Positions 47,419 to 57,898 of a stretch of DNA of 64,000 bases are shown here, one piece after another (the first letter of the stretch is position 1; each line of letters begins with the position of its first letter). Source of the stretch: Tropicibacter oceani (lineage in GTDB: Bacteria > Pseudomonadota > Alphaproteobacteria > Rhodobacterales > Rhodobacteraceae); assembly GCF_029958925.1 (NCBI RefSeq), contig NZ_CP124616.1:3162001-3226000 (forward strand), read 5' to 3'. The position numbers and the translations under genes were made by a program. The notes under the pieces were generated by a model. The model was not told the DNA's origin. It ran no database searches and saw only the letters and a list, made by a program, of their open reading frames with translations.

Positions 47419-49071
47419 TCAGCCGGCCAGAAGCGCGCGGGCGGCGGCGCGGGCCTCGTCGGTGACGGTATCGCCGGCCAGCATGCGGGCGATTTCAGCC
47501 TCGCGGTCGTTTGCGCCCAGCGGAATCACCGTCGAGGTTGTCATGTCCCCGGTGACGCGTTTTTCCACCCGCCAGTGGTGCCCGCCAAGCGCCGCAACCT
47601 GCGGGCTGTGGGTGACCACCAGAACCTGCCCGCCTTCGGAGAGGGCCAGCAGCCTGCGGCCCACCGCGTTGGCGGTCGCGCCGCCGACGCCGCGGTCGAT
47701 TTCATCGAAGATCATGGTGACGCCGCTGCCCTGCTGTTCGGACAGGCAGACCTTGAGCGCCAGCAAAAAGCGCGACAACTCGCCGCCCGAGGCGATCTTG
47801 TTCAGCGGACCCGAGGGGGCGCCGGGGTTGGTGGCCACGGTGAATTGCACTGCATCGGTTCCTTCGGGCCCGGCGCCGCTGGTGGCGATTTCGGTCAGGA
47901 AGACCGCGCGCTCCATCTTGAGCGGGGCGAGTTCCGAGGCGACCGCCGCATCCAGCCGCGTTGCCGCCGCCTTGCGTGCCGCCGTCAGCGCCTGCGCGGC
48001 CTTGTCATAGGCGGCATCGGCGTCGCGGACCGCCCGTTCCCAGGTGTCGATGCGCGCCGCGCCGGCGTCCAGCGCTTCGAGCTGGCGGGTCAGCGTGGCG
48101 GCGTGATCGGCCAGATCGTCCGGTTGCACGCCGTGTTTGCGGGCCAGGCCACGCAGCGCGAAAAGCCGTTCTTCGGTGGTGTCCAGATCGTTCGGGTCGA
48201 ATTCCAGCGCATCGAGGCAATCGGCCACGCCGCGCGCGGCTTCGTCGAGTTCGGCCATGGCGCGCACCAGCGCACCGATTGGGGCATCCAGCCGGCCCTC
48301 GGCCTTGTCGGCCGCGCCTTCGAGCCAGCGCAGGGCGCCTGACATCGCCCCTTCGGCGCCGTCATAGCCCAGGGCGGTGGAGGCCTGCGCGATGTCTTCG
48401 CGGATCTTTTCGGCGGCCTGCATCATGCGGCGCCTTGTGTCCAGCTCTGCCTCTTCGCCGGGTTGCGGTGCCAGCTTGTCCAGTTCGGCGACGGAATGGC
48501 GCAGGAAATCCTCTTGGGCCTGCACCGCCTCGAGGGCGGCGCGGGCCTCGGCCAGACCCTTGCGGGCGGCGGCGCGGTTGGTCCAGGCGTCGCGGGTGCG
48601 GTCCAGCATGTCCTGCGGCACGCCAAAGGCATCGAGGATCGCGCGGTGCCCCTTTGGGTCCAGCAGCCCGCGGTCGTCGTGCTGGCCGTGCAGTTCCACA
48701 AGCGTTTCGGACAGGCGGCGCAGCACCTCGCCCGACACGCGCCGGTCGTTGATCCAGCCGGTCTTGCGCCCGTCGGCGGTGTTCACCCGGCGCAGGATCA
48801 GTTCGTCGCAGACGGGCAGCCCCGCCTCTTCGAGCACGTCAAAGGCGGCGTGGCCAGAGGGCAGTTCGAAGACGGCTGTCACCTCGCCCTGGTCGGCGCC
48901 GCTGCGCACCAGTTCGGCGCGGCCGCGCCAGCCCAGCACGAAGCCAAGCGAATCGAGAAGGATGGATTTGCCCGCGCCGGTTTCGCCGGTCAGCACGTTC
49001 AGGCCAGGCTGGAACGCAAGGTCCAGCCGGTCAATGATCAGCATATCGCGGATTTCAAGCGCCCGAAGCAT
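47419..49071 (-). CDS. recN: DNA repair protein RecN
   Basis: SMC-like ATPase of 550 aa acting in double-strand break repair. Walker A is GETGAGKSILLDSLGF, and the C-terminal half has the ABC signature region IASGGELSRFLLALKV and Walker B TMIFDEIDRGVGG; long coiled-coil arms lie between. It is downstream of bamD by 36 bp in the usual lpxC-bamD-recN order. Confidence 0.96.
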   Translation of the reverse strand: MLRALEIRDMLIIDRLDLAFQPGLNVLTGETGAGKSILLDSLGFVLGWRGRAELVRSGADQGEVTAVFELPSGHAAFDVLEEAGLPVCDELILRRVNTADGRKTGWINDRRVSGEVLRRLSETLVELHGQHDDRGLLDPKGHRAILDAFGVPQDMLDRTRDAWTNRAAARKGLAEARAALEAVQAQEDFLRHSVAELDKLAPQPGEEAELDTRRRMMQAAEKIREDIAQASTALGYDGAEGAMSGALRWLEGAADKAEGRLDAPIGALVRAMAELDEAARGVADCLDALEFDPNDLDTTEERLFALRGLARKHGVQPDDLADHAATLTRQLEALDAGAARIDTWERAVRDADAAYDKAAQALTAARKAAATRLDAAVASELAPLKMERAVFLTEIATSGAGPEGTDAVQFTVATNPGAPSGPLNKIASGGELSRFLLALKVCLSEQQGSGVTMIFDEIDRGVGGATANAVGRRLLALSEGGQVLVVTHSPQVAALGGHHWRVEKRVTGDMTTSTVIPLGANDREAEIARMLAGDTVTDEARAAARALLAG

Positions 49072-49107
49072 GACGTTCCGTAGGGCGGGGTACTACCCCG
49101 CCACCCC

Positions 49108-49959
49108 TTAGATCCACTCGCCCTTGATCATCTGGCGATATATCTTCGACAGCCAGCTGTCGCCGAACATCTTCATTTCAAGCCCCTGCCCGGTCAGCAG
49201 TTTGTAGCTGTCCTCGTACCACTCGGTGGACTGGTAGTTGTAGCCCAGAATCGCGCCGGCGGTCTGTGCTTCTTCGACAAGGCCCAGCGACAGATAAGCC
49301 TCGACCAGGCGGTGCAGCGCCTCGGGGGTGTGGGTGGTGGTCTGGAAATCCTCGACCACGACGCGGAACCGGTTGATCGCCGAGGCATAGTGATCGCGCT
49401 TGAGATAATAGCGCCCGATCTCCATTTCCTTGCCTGCAAGGTGGTCAAAGGCCAGGTCGAATTTCAGGATCGACGAGCGCGCGTATTCGCTGTCGGGATA
49501 GCGTTCGATCACTGTGCGCAGCGCCTGCAGCGCCTGGAAGGTCAGGCCCTGGTCGCGGCCGACCTCTTCGATCTGGTCATAGTAGGACAGCGCCAGCAGG
49601 TACTGGGCATAGGCCGCGTCGTCATCGGCCGGATAGAAATCGATAAAGCGTTGCGCGGCGGCGCGGCTGTTTTCGTAATCCTTGTCCGAATGATAGGCAA
49701 AGGCCTGCATGATCAGCGCGCGCTTGGCCCATTCCGAATAGGGGTACAGGCGTTCGACTTCCGAGAAGTAGATCGCGGCCTCTTCGTTGTCGTCGACGGA
49801 AATTTCGTATTCGCCACGCTCAAAGATCTGCTTGGCGGTAAAGCCCTCAAGCGAGCCGCCCCCCGGAGCCGTTCCTTTTTGACGCAGTTCATCGCACCCG
49901 GCCAAAGCCAGGACCGCCAGCCCCACGATCACCAATTTCCGCGATCTGCCCGCTGCCAT
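49108..49959 (-). CDS. bamD: Outer-membrane assembly lipoprotein BamD
   Basis: Essential TPR lipoprotein of 283 aa in the BAM complex that inserts outer-membrane beta-barrels. The signal has lipobox LAGC (LVIVGLAVLALAGCDEL). TPR repeats include YSEWAKRALIMQAFAYH and YYLKRDHYASAINRFRVVVED, shown in part as YYLKRDHYASAINRF. Together with the BamB-like gene at 15-16 kb this window holds two BAM lipoproteins. Confidence 0.96.
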   Translation of the reverse strand: MAAGRSRKLVIVGLAVLALAGCDELRQKGTAPGGGSLEGFTAKQIFERGEYEISVDDNEEAAIYFSEVERLYPYSEWAKRALIMQAFAYHSDKDYENSRAAAQRFIDFYPADDDAAYAQYLLALSYYDQIEEVGRDQGLTFQALQALRTVIERYPDSEYARSSILKFDLAFDHLAGKEMEIGRYYLKRDHYASAINRFRVVVEDFQTTTHTPEALHRLVEAYLSLGLVEEAQTAGAILGYNYQSTEWYEDSYKLLTGQGLEMKMFGDSWLSKIYRQMIKGEWI

Positions 49960-50147
49960 GCTCGACTATCCCCTCGATCTCCATCGAGGCCGCCCCGTTC
50001 CGGGCTGCCTTTGAGTTGGGCTTAGCACAGAAAATCCCGGTGCAAAATGTCTTAAGCGCGTTTTCGCACGCAAAGAGAAACCTGTAGCAGGGATTTCTGG
50101 CGGGAATACGCGCAATCCGAACAGGGTGTCCGATGCGCGCACGCCGG

Positions 50148-51068
50148 TCAGGCGACGGCGGGCACTTCGTGCCGCTCGACCCCGGCGCCGGGAAGGCGCG
50201 CGGCCATCACGTCGTCACACAGCACGATGCGGAAGGCATCGGGATTGGCAAAGACCTCGCGCAGCAGCGCGTTGGTGATGGCGTGCCCGGCCTTGTGGCC
50301 TTCGTAATGGCCCAGGATCGGGGCGCCGGCCAGCGACAGATCGCCAAGCGCGTCCAGCATCTTGTGGCGCACGGCTTCGTCCTGGTGGCGCAGACCGCCG
50401 GGCGACAGGATCTTGTCGCCGTCGACGACGACCGCGTTTTCATAGGTGCCCCCCAGCGCCTTGCCCGCTGCGCGCATCGCATCGACGTCGGAGGCGCGGC
50501 AAAAAGTGCGGCTGTCGCAGAGTTCACGCACAAAGCTGCCGTTGGCCAGGTTCAGACGCTTGTCCTGAACGCCGATCGCCTTGTCGTCAAAGTCGATGTG
50601 GAAGGACATGGTTGTCCCCTGCTCGGGCGACAGACGGGCCCAGCCATGGGCCGTGTGCACCGATACCGGAGACAGGATTTCGATGGCCCGCACCGGCGCC
50701 GTCAGCTCGCGCACGCCGCGCGACAGGATACCGCGCACGAAGGGCGCCGAAGATCCGTCAAGGATCGGGCATTCCGGGCCGTCGATCTCGATCAGGGCAT
50801 TGTGGATGCCGCAACCGGCCAGGGCCGCCATCACATGTTCGATGGTCGACACGGATACGCCGGCGGCGTTCTTGATCAGGGTGCACAAAGGCGAGGATTC
50901 GACCACGTCATAACGGGCCGGCACCAGGGTATCACCCAGCGAAATGTCGGTGCGCTTGAACCAGATCCCGTGCTCGGCCATCGCCGGACGAATCGTCAGT
51001 TTGGCCGGCTCTCCGGAATGAAGACCGACGCCCTGAAAGCTGATTGCGCTGCGAATGGTTGTCTGCAC
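50148..51068 (-). CDS. lpxC: UDP-3-O-acyl-N-acetylglucosamine deacetylase LpxC
   Basis: Zinc deacetylase of 306 aa, committed step of lipid A synthesis. Zinc ligands are seen in STIEHVMAALAG and RHKMLDALGDLSLAG, with the catalytic His in GHYEGHKAGHAI. The best start is GTG 51068 (TTIRSAISFQGVGLHSG follows), with GCAGG upstream; the longer frame to 51176 reads through the promoter region. It is separated from ftsZ by a terminator. Confidence 0.96.
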   Translation of the reverse strand: MQTTIRSAISFQGVGLHSGEPAKLTIRPAMAEHGIWFKRTDISLGDTLVPARYDVVESSPLCTLIKNAAGVSVSTIEHVMAALAGCGIHNALIEIDGPECPILDGSSAPFVRGILSRGVRELTAPVRAIEILSPVSVHTAHGWARLSPEQGTTMSFHIDFDDKAIGVQDKRLNLANGSFVRELCDSRTFCRASDVDAMRAAGKALGGTYENAVVVDGDKILSPGGLRHQDEAVRHKMLDALGDLSLAGAPILGHYEGHKAGHAITNALLREVFANPDAFRIVLCDDVMAARLPGAGVERHEVPAVA

Positions 51069-51245
51069 GGTATGACCTGCTTCCTTACGCGGACTTATGG
51101 CGCCCGCAGTGTTGGAATATGAGGTACGGCACAGGGCCCGTGGGCTCAAATCAAAGATTGTAACCAAGTGAAACACGGCTGTAATCCTTTCGGCGAAACC
51201 CCGCGCAATTCCGCCAATCCGGTCACAAGCCTTTGTTCTTACAAC

Positions 51246-51275
51246 AAAAAACGCCCCCTAAATCGGGGGCGTTTT
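51246..51275 (-). terminator. Rho-independent terminator of ftsZ
   Basis: AAAACGCCCCC / GGGGGCGTTTT with a short TAAATC loop, followed on the minus strand by a T-run. It lies 20 bp after the ftsZ stop. Confidence 0.94.
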
Positions 51276-51295
51276 CACAGGGATTTGACCGGAAA

Positions 51296-52897
51296 TCAGT
51301 TGGCTTGGCGCCGCAGGAAGGCCGGGATCTCGATTTTTTCCTGTTCCGGATCGCTGTCCACATCCTGCACCGGGGCCGGTGCCGGGCGCTGCGACTGCAC
51401 CGGGGGCTGCTGACGGCGGACCGGCTGAGCCGGGGCTTCGCCGCCCTGGCCATGGCCCGTCATGCGGCCGATCAGGGAATTCACGCTAAAGCGCGGCTTG
51501 TCGCCTTCGGCCGAATGGGTCGGGGCGGCGGCTTCGCGCGACTGCTGGGTGCGGGTCGCGGCAGCATGCTTGAGCCGGGCCAGCGCGTCGGGGCTGGGCG
51601 TGCCGGGCGCCGGGGCGCGCGGGGCCACGAAATCCTCGGGGTGGGCTTCGATGGTGTCCTGCTGCGGCTGGAACTCGGCGACGCGCGGCTGGTAGGCCGG
51701 CGGCGGCAGATCGTCCTCGGCCACTTCTTCGTATTCGGGTTCGTCCTGCGATCCGTGCATGTCCGCGAACAGCGACGGCTCTTCGGCTTCGTACTGCTCT
51801 TCGACCGGGGCCTTGGCGACGACCGGCTTGGGCGCTTCGGCACGCGGAGCGGGGGCCGGTTCGGCGACATGCTGCTGCGGCAGGGGCTGCGCAAGGCTGC
51901 GGCGCGGCAGCGGCATTTCGGCGTTCACATCGACCGCGTCGATGCCGGTGGCGACGACCGACACGCGCATCACGCCAGCCATGCCGTCATCCAGCGTCGA
52001 GCCGACGATGATGTTGGCATCGGCGTCCACTTCTTCGCGGATGCGGTTTGCCGCCTCGTCCAGTTCGAACAGGGTCAGGTCGTGGCCGCCGGTGATATTG
52101 ATCAACACGCCGCGTGCGCCCTTGAGGCTGATTTCGTCCAGCAGCGGGTTGGCGATGGCCTTTTCGGCGGCCTGGATGGCGCGATCTTCGCCCTCTGCCT
52201 CGCCGGTGCCCATCATGGCCTTGCCCATCTCGTCCATCACGGCGCGCACGTCGGCAAAGTCGAGGTTGATCAGGCCGGGACGGACCATCAGGTCGGTCAC
52301 GCCTTTGACACCCTGGTACAGGACATCGTCCGCAAGGCTGAACGCCTCGGTAAAGGTTGTCTTTTCGTTGGCCAGGCGGAACAGGTTCTGGTTCGGAATG
52401 ATGATCAGCGTGTCGACGACCTTTTGCAGCGCATCGACGCCGTCTTCGGCCTGCTTCATGCGCTTGCCGCCTTCGAACTGGAAGGGCTTGGTCACGACGC
52501 CGACGGTCAGGACACCCAGCTCACGCGCGGCCTGCGCGATGATCGGGGCCGCGCCGGTGCCAGTGCCGCCGCCCATGCCGGCAGTGATGAAACACATGTG
52601 CGCGCCAGCAAGATGATCGACGATCTGTTCGATGCTTTCCTCGGCTGCTGCCGCACCGACCGAAGCCCGCGCGCCTGCGCCCAGCCCTTCGGTCACTTTC
52701 ACACCCAGCTGCACGCGGTTCTGCGCCTTGCTTTGCTGAAGCGCCTGCGCGTCCGTGTTCGCGACAACAAAATCAACGCCTTCAAGCGCCTTCTCGATCA
52801 TGTTGTTGACCGCGTTGCCGCCAGCGCCGCCCACACCAAACACCGTGATGCGAGGCTTGAGTTCTTCCTGTCCGGGCATGGAAAGGTTCAATGTCAT
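51296..52897 (-). CDS. ftsZ: Cell division GTPase FtsZ
   Basis: Tubulin homologue of 533 aa forming the division ring. The GTPase core has [13 protein letters not shown] and the tubulin signature [11 protein letters not shown] long Pro/Gln/Glu-rich linker (about residues 330-515), typical of alphaproteobacteria, leads to the conserved C-terminal peptide [11 protein letters not shown] that binds FtsA and partners. Confidence 0.98.
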   Translation of the reverse strand: MTLNLSMPGQEELKPRITVFGVGGAGGNAVNNMIEKALEGVDFVVANTDAQALQQSKAQNRVQLGVKVTEGLGAGARASVGAAAAEESIEQIVDHLAGAHMCFITAGMGGGTGTGAAPIIAQAARELGVLTVGVVTKPFQFEGGKRMKQAEDGVDALQKVVDTLIIIPNQNLFRLANEKTTFTEAFSLADDVLYQGVKGVTDLMVRPGLINLDFADVRAVMDEMGKAMMGTGEAEGEDRAIQAAEKAIANPLLDEISLKGARGVLINITGGHDLTLFELDEAANRIREEVDADANIIVGSTLDDGMAGVMRVSVVATGIDAVDVNAEMPLPRRSLAQPLPQQHVAEPAPAPRAEAPKPVVAKAPVEEQYEAEEPSLFADMHGSQDEPEYEEVAEDDLPPPAYQPRVAEFQPQQDTIEAHPEDFVAPRAPAPGTPSPDALARLKHAAATRTQQSREAAAPTHSAEGDKPRFSVNSLIGRMTGHGQGGEAPAQPVRRQQPPVQSQRPAPAPVQDVDSDPEQEKIEIPAFLRRQAN

Positions 52898-53289
52898 CGA
52901 TCTGTCCGCCTGTCTTTATGCCCCTGTTGCGGGGTCTCTAACTACACCTTTTCCGAACGATCCTACCCCCTGATAAAGGCTACGTCACGCGAAAAACGCC
53001 AATTTCCTACCAAATATAGCCATATTTGGGGCAATATTCGCGGGATTTCGCCGAACTACGCAGATGATGTGTGCCCCAGGCAATCCCGACACAACACAAA
53101 GCATCGGCGCGGGCAAGCCCGCGGCGAATCCGGAAGGTTACATTTCAAGGGAGGCCTGCCCGACATCCCGCCTGGCGCATCTGGTTCGTGCGCCTTTACG
53201 GAACATTAACAAGGCCCTGCCCGGCCGTCACCCCCAAATCTGCAAGGCGGCGACCCTTTGCCGGATCGCCGCCCGCCAGAGTTCGGGGC
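52898..53289 (-). promoter_or_regulatory. ftsA-ftsZ intergenic control region with 20-bp palindrome
   Basis: A 392-bp gap without a gene, large for this cluster, likely to hold ftsZ promoters. It has a perfect inverted repeat CCAAATAT-AGCC-ATATTTGG at 53010-53029, about 112 bp upstream of the ftsZ ATG. It also has a GC hairpin CGCGGGC/GCCCGCG at 53108-53123 and an A/T-rich block around 52985-53060. I see no exact TTAA-N7-TTAA CtrA site. Confidence 0.55.
53246..53273 (-). terminator. Hairpin after ftsA
   Basis: GGCGGCGA (53246-53253) pairs with TCGCCGCC (53266-53273), 17 bp after the ftsA stop. No T-run, so it may be a partial terminator or an RNA-stability stem. Confidence 0.4.
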
Positions 53290-54618
53290 CTACCAGTTGT
53301 CGCGGAACCACTGCACCGCGCGCTTGAGGCTGCGGGCCGGGTAGCGATCGACCGGAATTTCGAAATCCCACCATTCGTCCTGCGGATGGGCGGCAAACAG
53401 GCACAGGCCCACGGCGCTGGCAAAGCCCGGCCCCGTCGCGGCCTGCGGCAACCCATGCACCCGCAAGGGACGACCCAGTCGGACCTGCTGGCCAAGGATC
53501 TTGGTGGCCAGACCGTCCAGCCCGGGGATCTGGCTGGCGCCGCCGGTCAGCACGATCTGCTGGCTGGGAAGATGGTCAAAGCCCGCCGCGTCCAGACGCA
53601 CCCGCACCTCTTCGAGGATTTCCTCGACGCGGGGGCGCATGATGCCGATCAGCTCGGCGCGGCTGACGGTGCGGCGATCATGTTCCCAATCGCCGGTATC
53701 GCCGCCAATCTCGATCATCTCGCGGTCATCCATCCCGGTGGCATGCACGCCGCCGTAGAACGTCTTGATCCGTTCGGCGGTGGCCATCGGCACCGACAGC
53801 CCCATGGAAATGTCGCTGGTGACGTGATCGCCGCCCATGCGCACCGCATCGGCATAGATCATGTGTTTCTTGATGAAGATCGACACGCCCGTCGCGCCGC
53901 CGCCCATGTCGATGCAGGCCGCGCCCAGTTCCTGTTCGTCCTCGACCAGGGCCGCCGCGCCGCTGACATAGGCCGAGGAGGCAAGCCCCGCCAGTTCCAG
54001 ATCGCAGCGCCGCACGCAATGGGCCAGGTTCTGGATCGCCTGCGCGTCGACCGTCAGCATGTGCATGTCGCAGGATAGTTCGTTGCCGATCTGGCCGCGC
54101 GGGTCGATCAACCCGCTGCGGTGATCCAGCGCAAAGTTCACCGGCTGCGCGTGCAGCACCTCGCGGCCGTGGCCAAAGTCCGGCACGTCGCAGGACGACA
54201 GCACCCGCGCCACGTCCTGTTCGTCGACGTTGACACCATGCACCTCGACCCGCCCCGCAAGGCCATAGCTGCGCGGATCGGCGCCCGAAAAGCTGGCGAT
54301 CACGTGGTCCACCCGGATGCCCGCCATCTTTTGCGCCGCCTGCACGGCGGTCCGGATGGCGCGCTCGGTCTCGCTCATGGCGTGGATTTCACCGAACCGC
54401 ACCCCGCGCGACCGGGTCGTCGCCGCGCCGATGACGCGAAACCCCGACTGCCCCGCCAAAGAGCCAAGCCCTTCGTCACTGGGGTCGGTTCCGTCAAAGC
54501 GCAGGACAAGGCATGCGATCTTGGAACTGCCCACGTCCAGGATCGCGATCACACCCCGCTGCATTGCCGCTTTGCGCATGTTGCGCATGGCCCTTTGGGT
54601 TTCATATAGCTCGATCAT
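53290..54618 (-). CDS. ftsA: Cell division protein FtsA
   Basis: Actin-like ATPase of 442 aa anchoring FtsZ to the membrane. The nucleotide-binding motifs are AILDVGSSKIACLVLRF, CIDMGGGATGVSIF and VLTGGASQIPGLDGLA; the C-terminal amphipathic tail (RSLKRAVQWFRDNW) is the membrane anchor. The start overlaps the ftsQ stop by one base (TAATG). Confidence 0.96.
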   Translation of the reverse strand: MIELYETQRAMRNMRKAAMQRGVIAILDVGSSKIACLVLRFDGTDPSDEGLGSLAGQSGFRVIGAATTRSRGVRFGEIHAMSETERAIRTAVQAAQKMAGIRVDHVIASFSGADPRSYGLAGRVEVHGVNVDEQDVARVLSSCDVPDFGHGREVLHAQPVNFALDHRSGLIDPRGQIGNELSCDMHMLTVDAQAIQNLAHCVRRCDLELAGLASSAYVSGAAALVEDEQELGAACIDMGGGATGVSIFIKKHMIYADAVRMGGDHVTSDISMGLSVPMATAERIKTFYGGVHATGMDDREMIEIGGDTGDWEHDRRTVSRAELIGIMRPRVEEILEEVRVRLDAAGFDHLPSQQIVLTGGASQIPGLDGLATKILGQQVRLGRPLRVHGLPQAATGPGFASAVGLCLFAAHPQDEWWDFEIPVDRYPARSLKRAVQWFRDNW

Positions 54619-55511
54619 TACCGCTGGTCTCCGCCTGCTTCCAACGCCTTTATGCGCAGCAGCTCCTGCACGGCGTTTTCTTTCATTCTTATGGTTGGTC
54701 TGTGGGGCAGTCGCAGATCGACTGCCGCAAGGTCACGCGAAAGCATCTCGACCGCCTCGTCCATGGCGATGGTGCGTTCCAGCGCCGTCACGGCGCCAAA
54801 TTCCGGCAGCAGGATGCGCTGGTCACGGTCAAGCACCACGTCCCAGCGCCGCCCGCCCATGCGTTCCAGTCCGCGCAGCCGGCCCGACAGGGGCCCGGCC
54901 ACCGCGACCAGTTCCAGCGCCTCGGGCACCGCCCGTTCGGCCCCCTCGCCCGCGATCACGGGCAGGTCGGGGCGATCAAAGCGCGTCGGCAGCGGGCCGA
55001 CGACAAAGCCCTTGGCATCCAGCATTTCCAGCCCGCCGTCATGGCGCCACAGCACCGCAGGCTTGCGTTCGGTGATGTCGATCTGAAGCGTGCCGCCCTG
55101 CTTGATGCGCAGCTGCGCCTTTTTCACCGCGTCCAGTTCGATGATCGCGTCGTGCATCCGCTCCAGATCCAGATCGAACGAGCTGACCGGGAAGTCGATG
55201 GGCAGGATGGCGCGGATGTCTTCGGCGACGCCGGCGCTGGCACCGTCGATGGCCATCAGCTTGACCTGGAATTCCGGGCGGCTTTCGATGGTTTCGCGGA
55301 TTTCCGCAATCATCCCGTTAAAGGCCTCGCGGTTCTCGTCCATCGAAAACCACAGCGCCCCGCCACCAAGGCACAGCGAAAACGGCAGCACCACCCGCAA
55401 CGCAAAGCGAAAGAGCGGCGTCAGCATGAGCCGCTCGATCCGGTATTTCAATCGCGAGGCGCTGGGGTCCAGCCGGGCCATCTGCGGGTCGTGGGCATCT
55501 ACCGGTTGCAC
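54618..55511 (-). CDS. ftsQ: Cell division protein FtsQ
   Basis: Single-pass divisome protein of 297 aa. Cytoplasmic N-terminus, membrane helix near residues 35-55 ([20 protein letters not shown]), then a POTRA domain and beta domain in the periplasm. It recruits FtsB/FtsL. The gene start lies inside the end of ddl (13-bp overlap), as in other mur-fts clusters. Confidence 0.93.
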   Translation of the reverse strand: MQPVDAHDPQMARLDPSASRLKYRIERLMLTPLFRFALRVVLPFSLCLGGGALWFSMDENREAFNGMIAEIRETIESRPEFQVKLMAIDGASAGVAEDIRAILPIDFPVSSFDLDLERMHDAIIELDAVKKAQLRIKQGGTLQIDITERKPAVLWRHDGGLEMLDAKGFVVGPLPTRFDRPDLPVIAGEGAERAVPEALELVAVAGPLSGRLRGLERMGGRRWDVVLDRDQRILLPEFGAVTALERTIAMDEAVEMLSRDLAAVDLRLPHRPTIRMKENAVQELLRIKALEAGGDQR

Positions 55512-56419
55512 GAGGCGTCCTCCACCATCCAGGCGCAGAATTCGCCAAATGTCATCCCGGCCAGCGCGCCATGTTCAGGCGACAGCGACGTCGGCGTCAT
55601 GCCCGGCTGGGTGTTGGTTTCCAGCAGGATCAGCCCCGCCAGCCCTTTTGCCTCGTCCCAGCGGAAATCGGTGCGCGTCACGCCGCGGCAGCCCAGGGCG
55701 TTGTGGGCGCGCAGAGCATAGTCCAGGCAGGCGGCGGTGATGTCATCGGGCAGTTCCGCCGGGCAGACGTGGCGCGATCCGCCCGCCTTGTATTTGGCGT
55801 CGTAGTCATACCAGCCGTCGGTCAGGATTTCCGTCACACCAAGCGCCCGGTCGCCCATCACGGTGCAGGTCAGTTCCCGCCCCGGAATAAAGGCCTCGAC
55901 CATGACGGTCTGCGGCATGTCCGCGGCCAGAACCGGCGGCGCGTTCGCGGCCTCGTTGACCAGGTAGACCCCGACCGACGACCCTTCGTTATAGGGTTTG
56001 ACCACGTAGGGCGGCGCCATGACGTGACGGGCCTGAACATCGGCCTTGTCGGCCAGCAAGCTGTCCGCGACCGGAAGGTCCGCCGCGCGGTAGACCAGCT
56101 TGGTGCGTTCCTTGTCCATGGCCAGCGCCGAGGCCAGAACACCGGAATGGGTATAGGGCAAGCCCATCCATTCCAGTACGCCCTGGACGCAGCCGTCTTC
56201 GCCCCAGCGGCCATGCAGGGCGTTGAACACAACGTCCGGCTGCAGGTCTGCCAGGCGCGCCGCCATATCGGGGCCCGCATCTATTTCTGTGACTTCATAG
56301 CCCATAGCCCGCAAAGCGGCGGCACATTCCCGCCCGGAACTGAGAGACACTTCGCGTTCAGCCGAAGGTCCACCCAATAATACCACCACTTTCGGGAGCG
56401 TCCTGCTCGACATTCCCAA
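55499..56419 (-). CDS. ddl: D-alanine--D-alanine ligase
   Basis: ATP-grasp ligase of 306 aa making the D-Ala-D-Ala dipeptide for peptidoglycan. Landmarks are [34 protein letters not shown], the ATP-grasp lysine region [18 protein letters not shown] and [11 protein letters not shown] with [14 protein letters not shown] 56419 or 56413 are both possible. Confidence 0.97.
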   Translation of the reverse strand: MGMSSRTLPKVVVLLGGPSAEREVSLSSGRECAAALRAMGYEVTEIDAGPDMAARLADLQPDVVFNALHGRWGEDGCVQGVLEWMGLPYTHSGVLASALAMDKERTKLVYRAADLPVADSLLADKADVQARHVMAPPYVVKPYNEGSSVGVYLVNEAANAPPVLAADMPQTVMVEAFIPGRELTCTVMGDRALGVTEILTDGWYDYDAKYKAGGSRHVCPAELPDDITAACLDYALRAHNALGCRGVTRTDFRWDEAKGLAGLILLETNTQPGMTPTSLSPEHGALAGMTFGEFCAWMVEDASCNR

Positions 56420-56436
56420 AACCGCCTCGTCTGACT

Positions 56437-56479
56437 GGGGGTTATCCCCCTTGTTTTCCGGGGTTTACCCCGGTTTTTT
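56437..56479 (+). terminator. Plus-strand terminator-like hairpins in the ddl leader
   Basis: GGGGG-TTAT-CCCCC (56437-56450) then CCGGGGT-TT-ACCCCGG followed by six T (56458-56479). The T-run points along the plus strand, but no plus-strand gene lies upstream. On the minus strand these stems sit in the murB-ddl gap. Confidence 0.6.
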
Positions 56480-56577
56480 GAAAATGCGACCTGCCTGTGG
56501 CCGCAGGGCTTTCGCCCGAATTCAAGCTTGCGCTTGTTATAGTTAATGGCAGGTTAACCCGCCTAGCGGGGCGCGTC

Positions 56578-57498
56578 CTATCCCGGCTCGCCCACCCGCA
56601 TGATTTCCCAGTGTAACTCTATTCCACTGTGTTGGAAAACCTTTTTTCGCACCTCTTCGCCCAATCCTTCGAGATCGGCGGCGGTTGCCCCCCCTGTGTT
56701 CACCAGGAAATTGGAATGCATCGGGCTCATCTGGGCACCGCCCAGGGTTGCGCCGCGCATCCCCGCATCGTCGATTACCTTCCAGGCTTTCAGCTCGTGG
56801 CTGTCATCGGCCTGCCCGGTGCTGGAAAAGCCCGCCGGGTTGCGAAAGGTGCTGCCAGCGGTGCGGTCCTTGGTCGGCTGGGTTTCGTCGCGCTTTTTCA
56901 GCTGCGCCTCCATCCGGCCCGCCAATTCCTGCGGATCGCCCTTGGCGCCCTCGAACACCGCTTCGATGATGACCCAGCCTTCGGGCAGGTCGGTCTGGCG
57001 GTAGCGGAAATTCAGGTCTTCGGCGGTCAGGGTCACCATCTCGCCGGCGCGGGTGATCGCCGTCGCCTGAACGAAATGATCCGCCACGTAAGAGCCATAG
57101 CAGCCTGCGTTCATGCGCACCGCGCCGCCGATCGCACCGGGGATGGTGCGCAGAAAGGTCAGGTCAACCCCCGCCTCGGCGGCCTTCTTCGCCACATGCG
57201 CGTCCAGCGCGGCAACGCCTGCGGTCACGCGCGTGCCCTCGACCGTTATCGCGTTAAAGCCCCGGCCCATTCGGATCACCACGGCGCGGATGCCGCCATC
57301 GCGCACGATCAGGTTGCTGCCCACGCCCATCGGGAACACCGCGACCGACGGGTCGAGCGCGGCCAGAAACTGGGCCAGATCCTCGGGGTCGGCGGGCTGG
57401 AACAGCCAGTCGGCAGGGCCCCCGACCCGCAGCCAGGTCAGGTCGTTCAGCGGTCGGTCAGGCGTCAGGCGCCCACGTGTTTGCGGCAGATCGGTCAT
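56578..57498 (-). CDS. murB: UDP-N-acetylenolpyruvoylglucosamine reductase MurB
   Basis: FAD enzyme of 306 aa reducing UDP-GlcNAc-enolpyruvate to UDP-MurNAc in the cytoplasm. FAD-binding segments [15 protein letters not shown] and [14 protein letters not shown] are present, as are [19 protein letters not shown] and the GSTFRNPAG catalytic loop with Ser. A small hairpin lies just after the stop. Followed 158 bp later by ddl. Confidence 0.97.
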   Translation of the reverse strand: MTDLPQTRGRLTPDRPLNDLTWLRVGGPADWLFQPADPEDLAQFLAALDPSVAVFPMGVGSNLIVRDGGIRAVVIRMGRGFNAITVEGTRVTAGVAALDAHVAKKAAEAGVDLTFLRTIPGAIGGAVRMNAGCYGSYVADHFVQATAITRAGEMVTLTAEDLNFRYRQTDLPEGWVIIEAVFEGAKGDPQELAGRMEAQLKKRDETQPTKDRTAGSTFRNPAGFSSTGQADDSHELKAWKVIDDAGMRGATLGGAQMSPMHSNFLVNTGGATAADLEGLGEEVRKKVFQHSGIELHWEIMRVGEPG

Positions 57499-57814
57499 AT
57501 CCGTCTGCTACGACCCGGCGCGAAAAAGGGCAAGCCCTGTCCGCCCGCGGCGGCCATGTCCCGCCGGACCAAAGCGCAAGCCCCGCCCCGATGGCAAAGG
57601 CCACCAGTGCCGGGCCCAGAAGCAGCGCCGACAGCCCCAGGAACAACAGCCCGTCGATCCCAGGCACGCTGAACCCGGTGACCAGCGCGGCGCCCAGAGC
57701 CGCAGCCAGCGCCGCCCCCAGGCCCAGGGTCAACCCCCGCCGCCCCGCCCGCAAGGGCAAAAAACCCAAAGACAATCCGCAACACATCGACAGAAAAGGA
57801 ATGGCATAAAGCAT
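57458..57814 (-). CDS. Small membrane protein overlapping murB start
   Basis: Protein of 118 aa with hydrophobic segments ([60 protein letters not shown], each only partly quoted). Its last 13 codons overlap the start of murB in another frame. The position between DUF2484 and murB, on the same strand, argues for a real gene in the mur operon. Function unknown. Confidence 0.55.
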   Translation of the reverse strand: MLYAIPFLSMCCGLSLGFLPLRAGRRGLTLGLGAALAAALGAALVTGFSVPGIDGLLFLGLSALLLGPALVAFAIGAGLALWSGGTWPPRADRACPFSRRVVADGYDRSAANTWAPDA

Positions 57815-57898
57815 GATGAAAACACCCTCTGAATGCCCAGAGTGTGCCAAAGACCAAGGCCATCGCGAAAGTGAGGTATCCCCGACCCTGCCGGGTGC

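Noticed and set aside
52898-53289. CtrA binding site upstream of ftsZ
   Set aside because: A TTAACAAG half-site is seen near 53205, but no second TTAA at the required 7-bp spacing.
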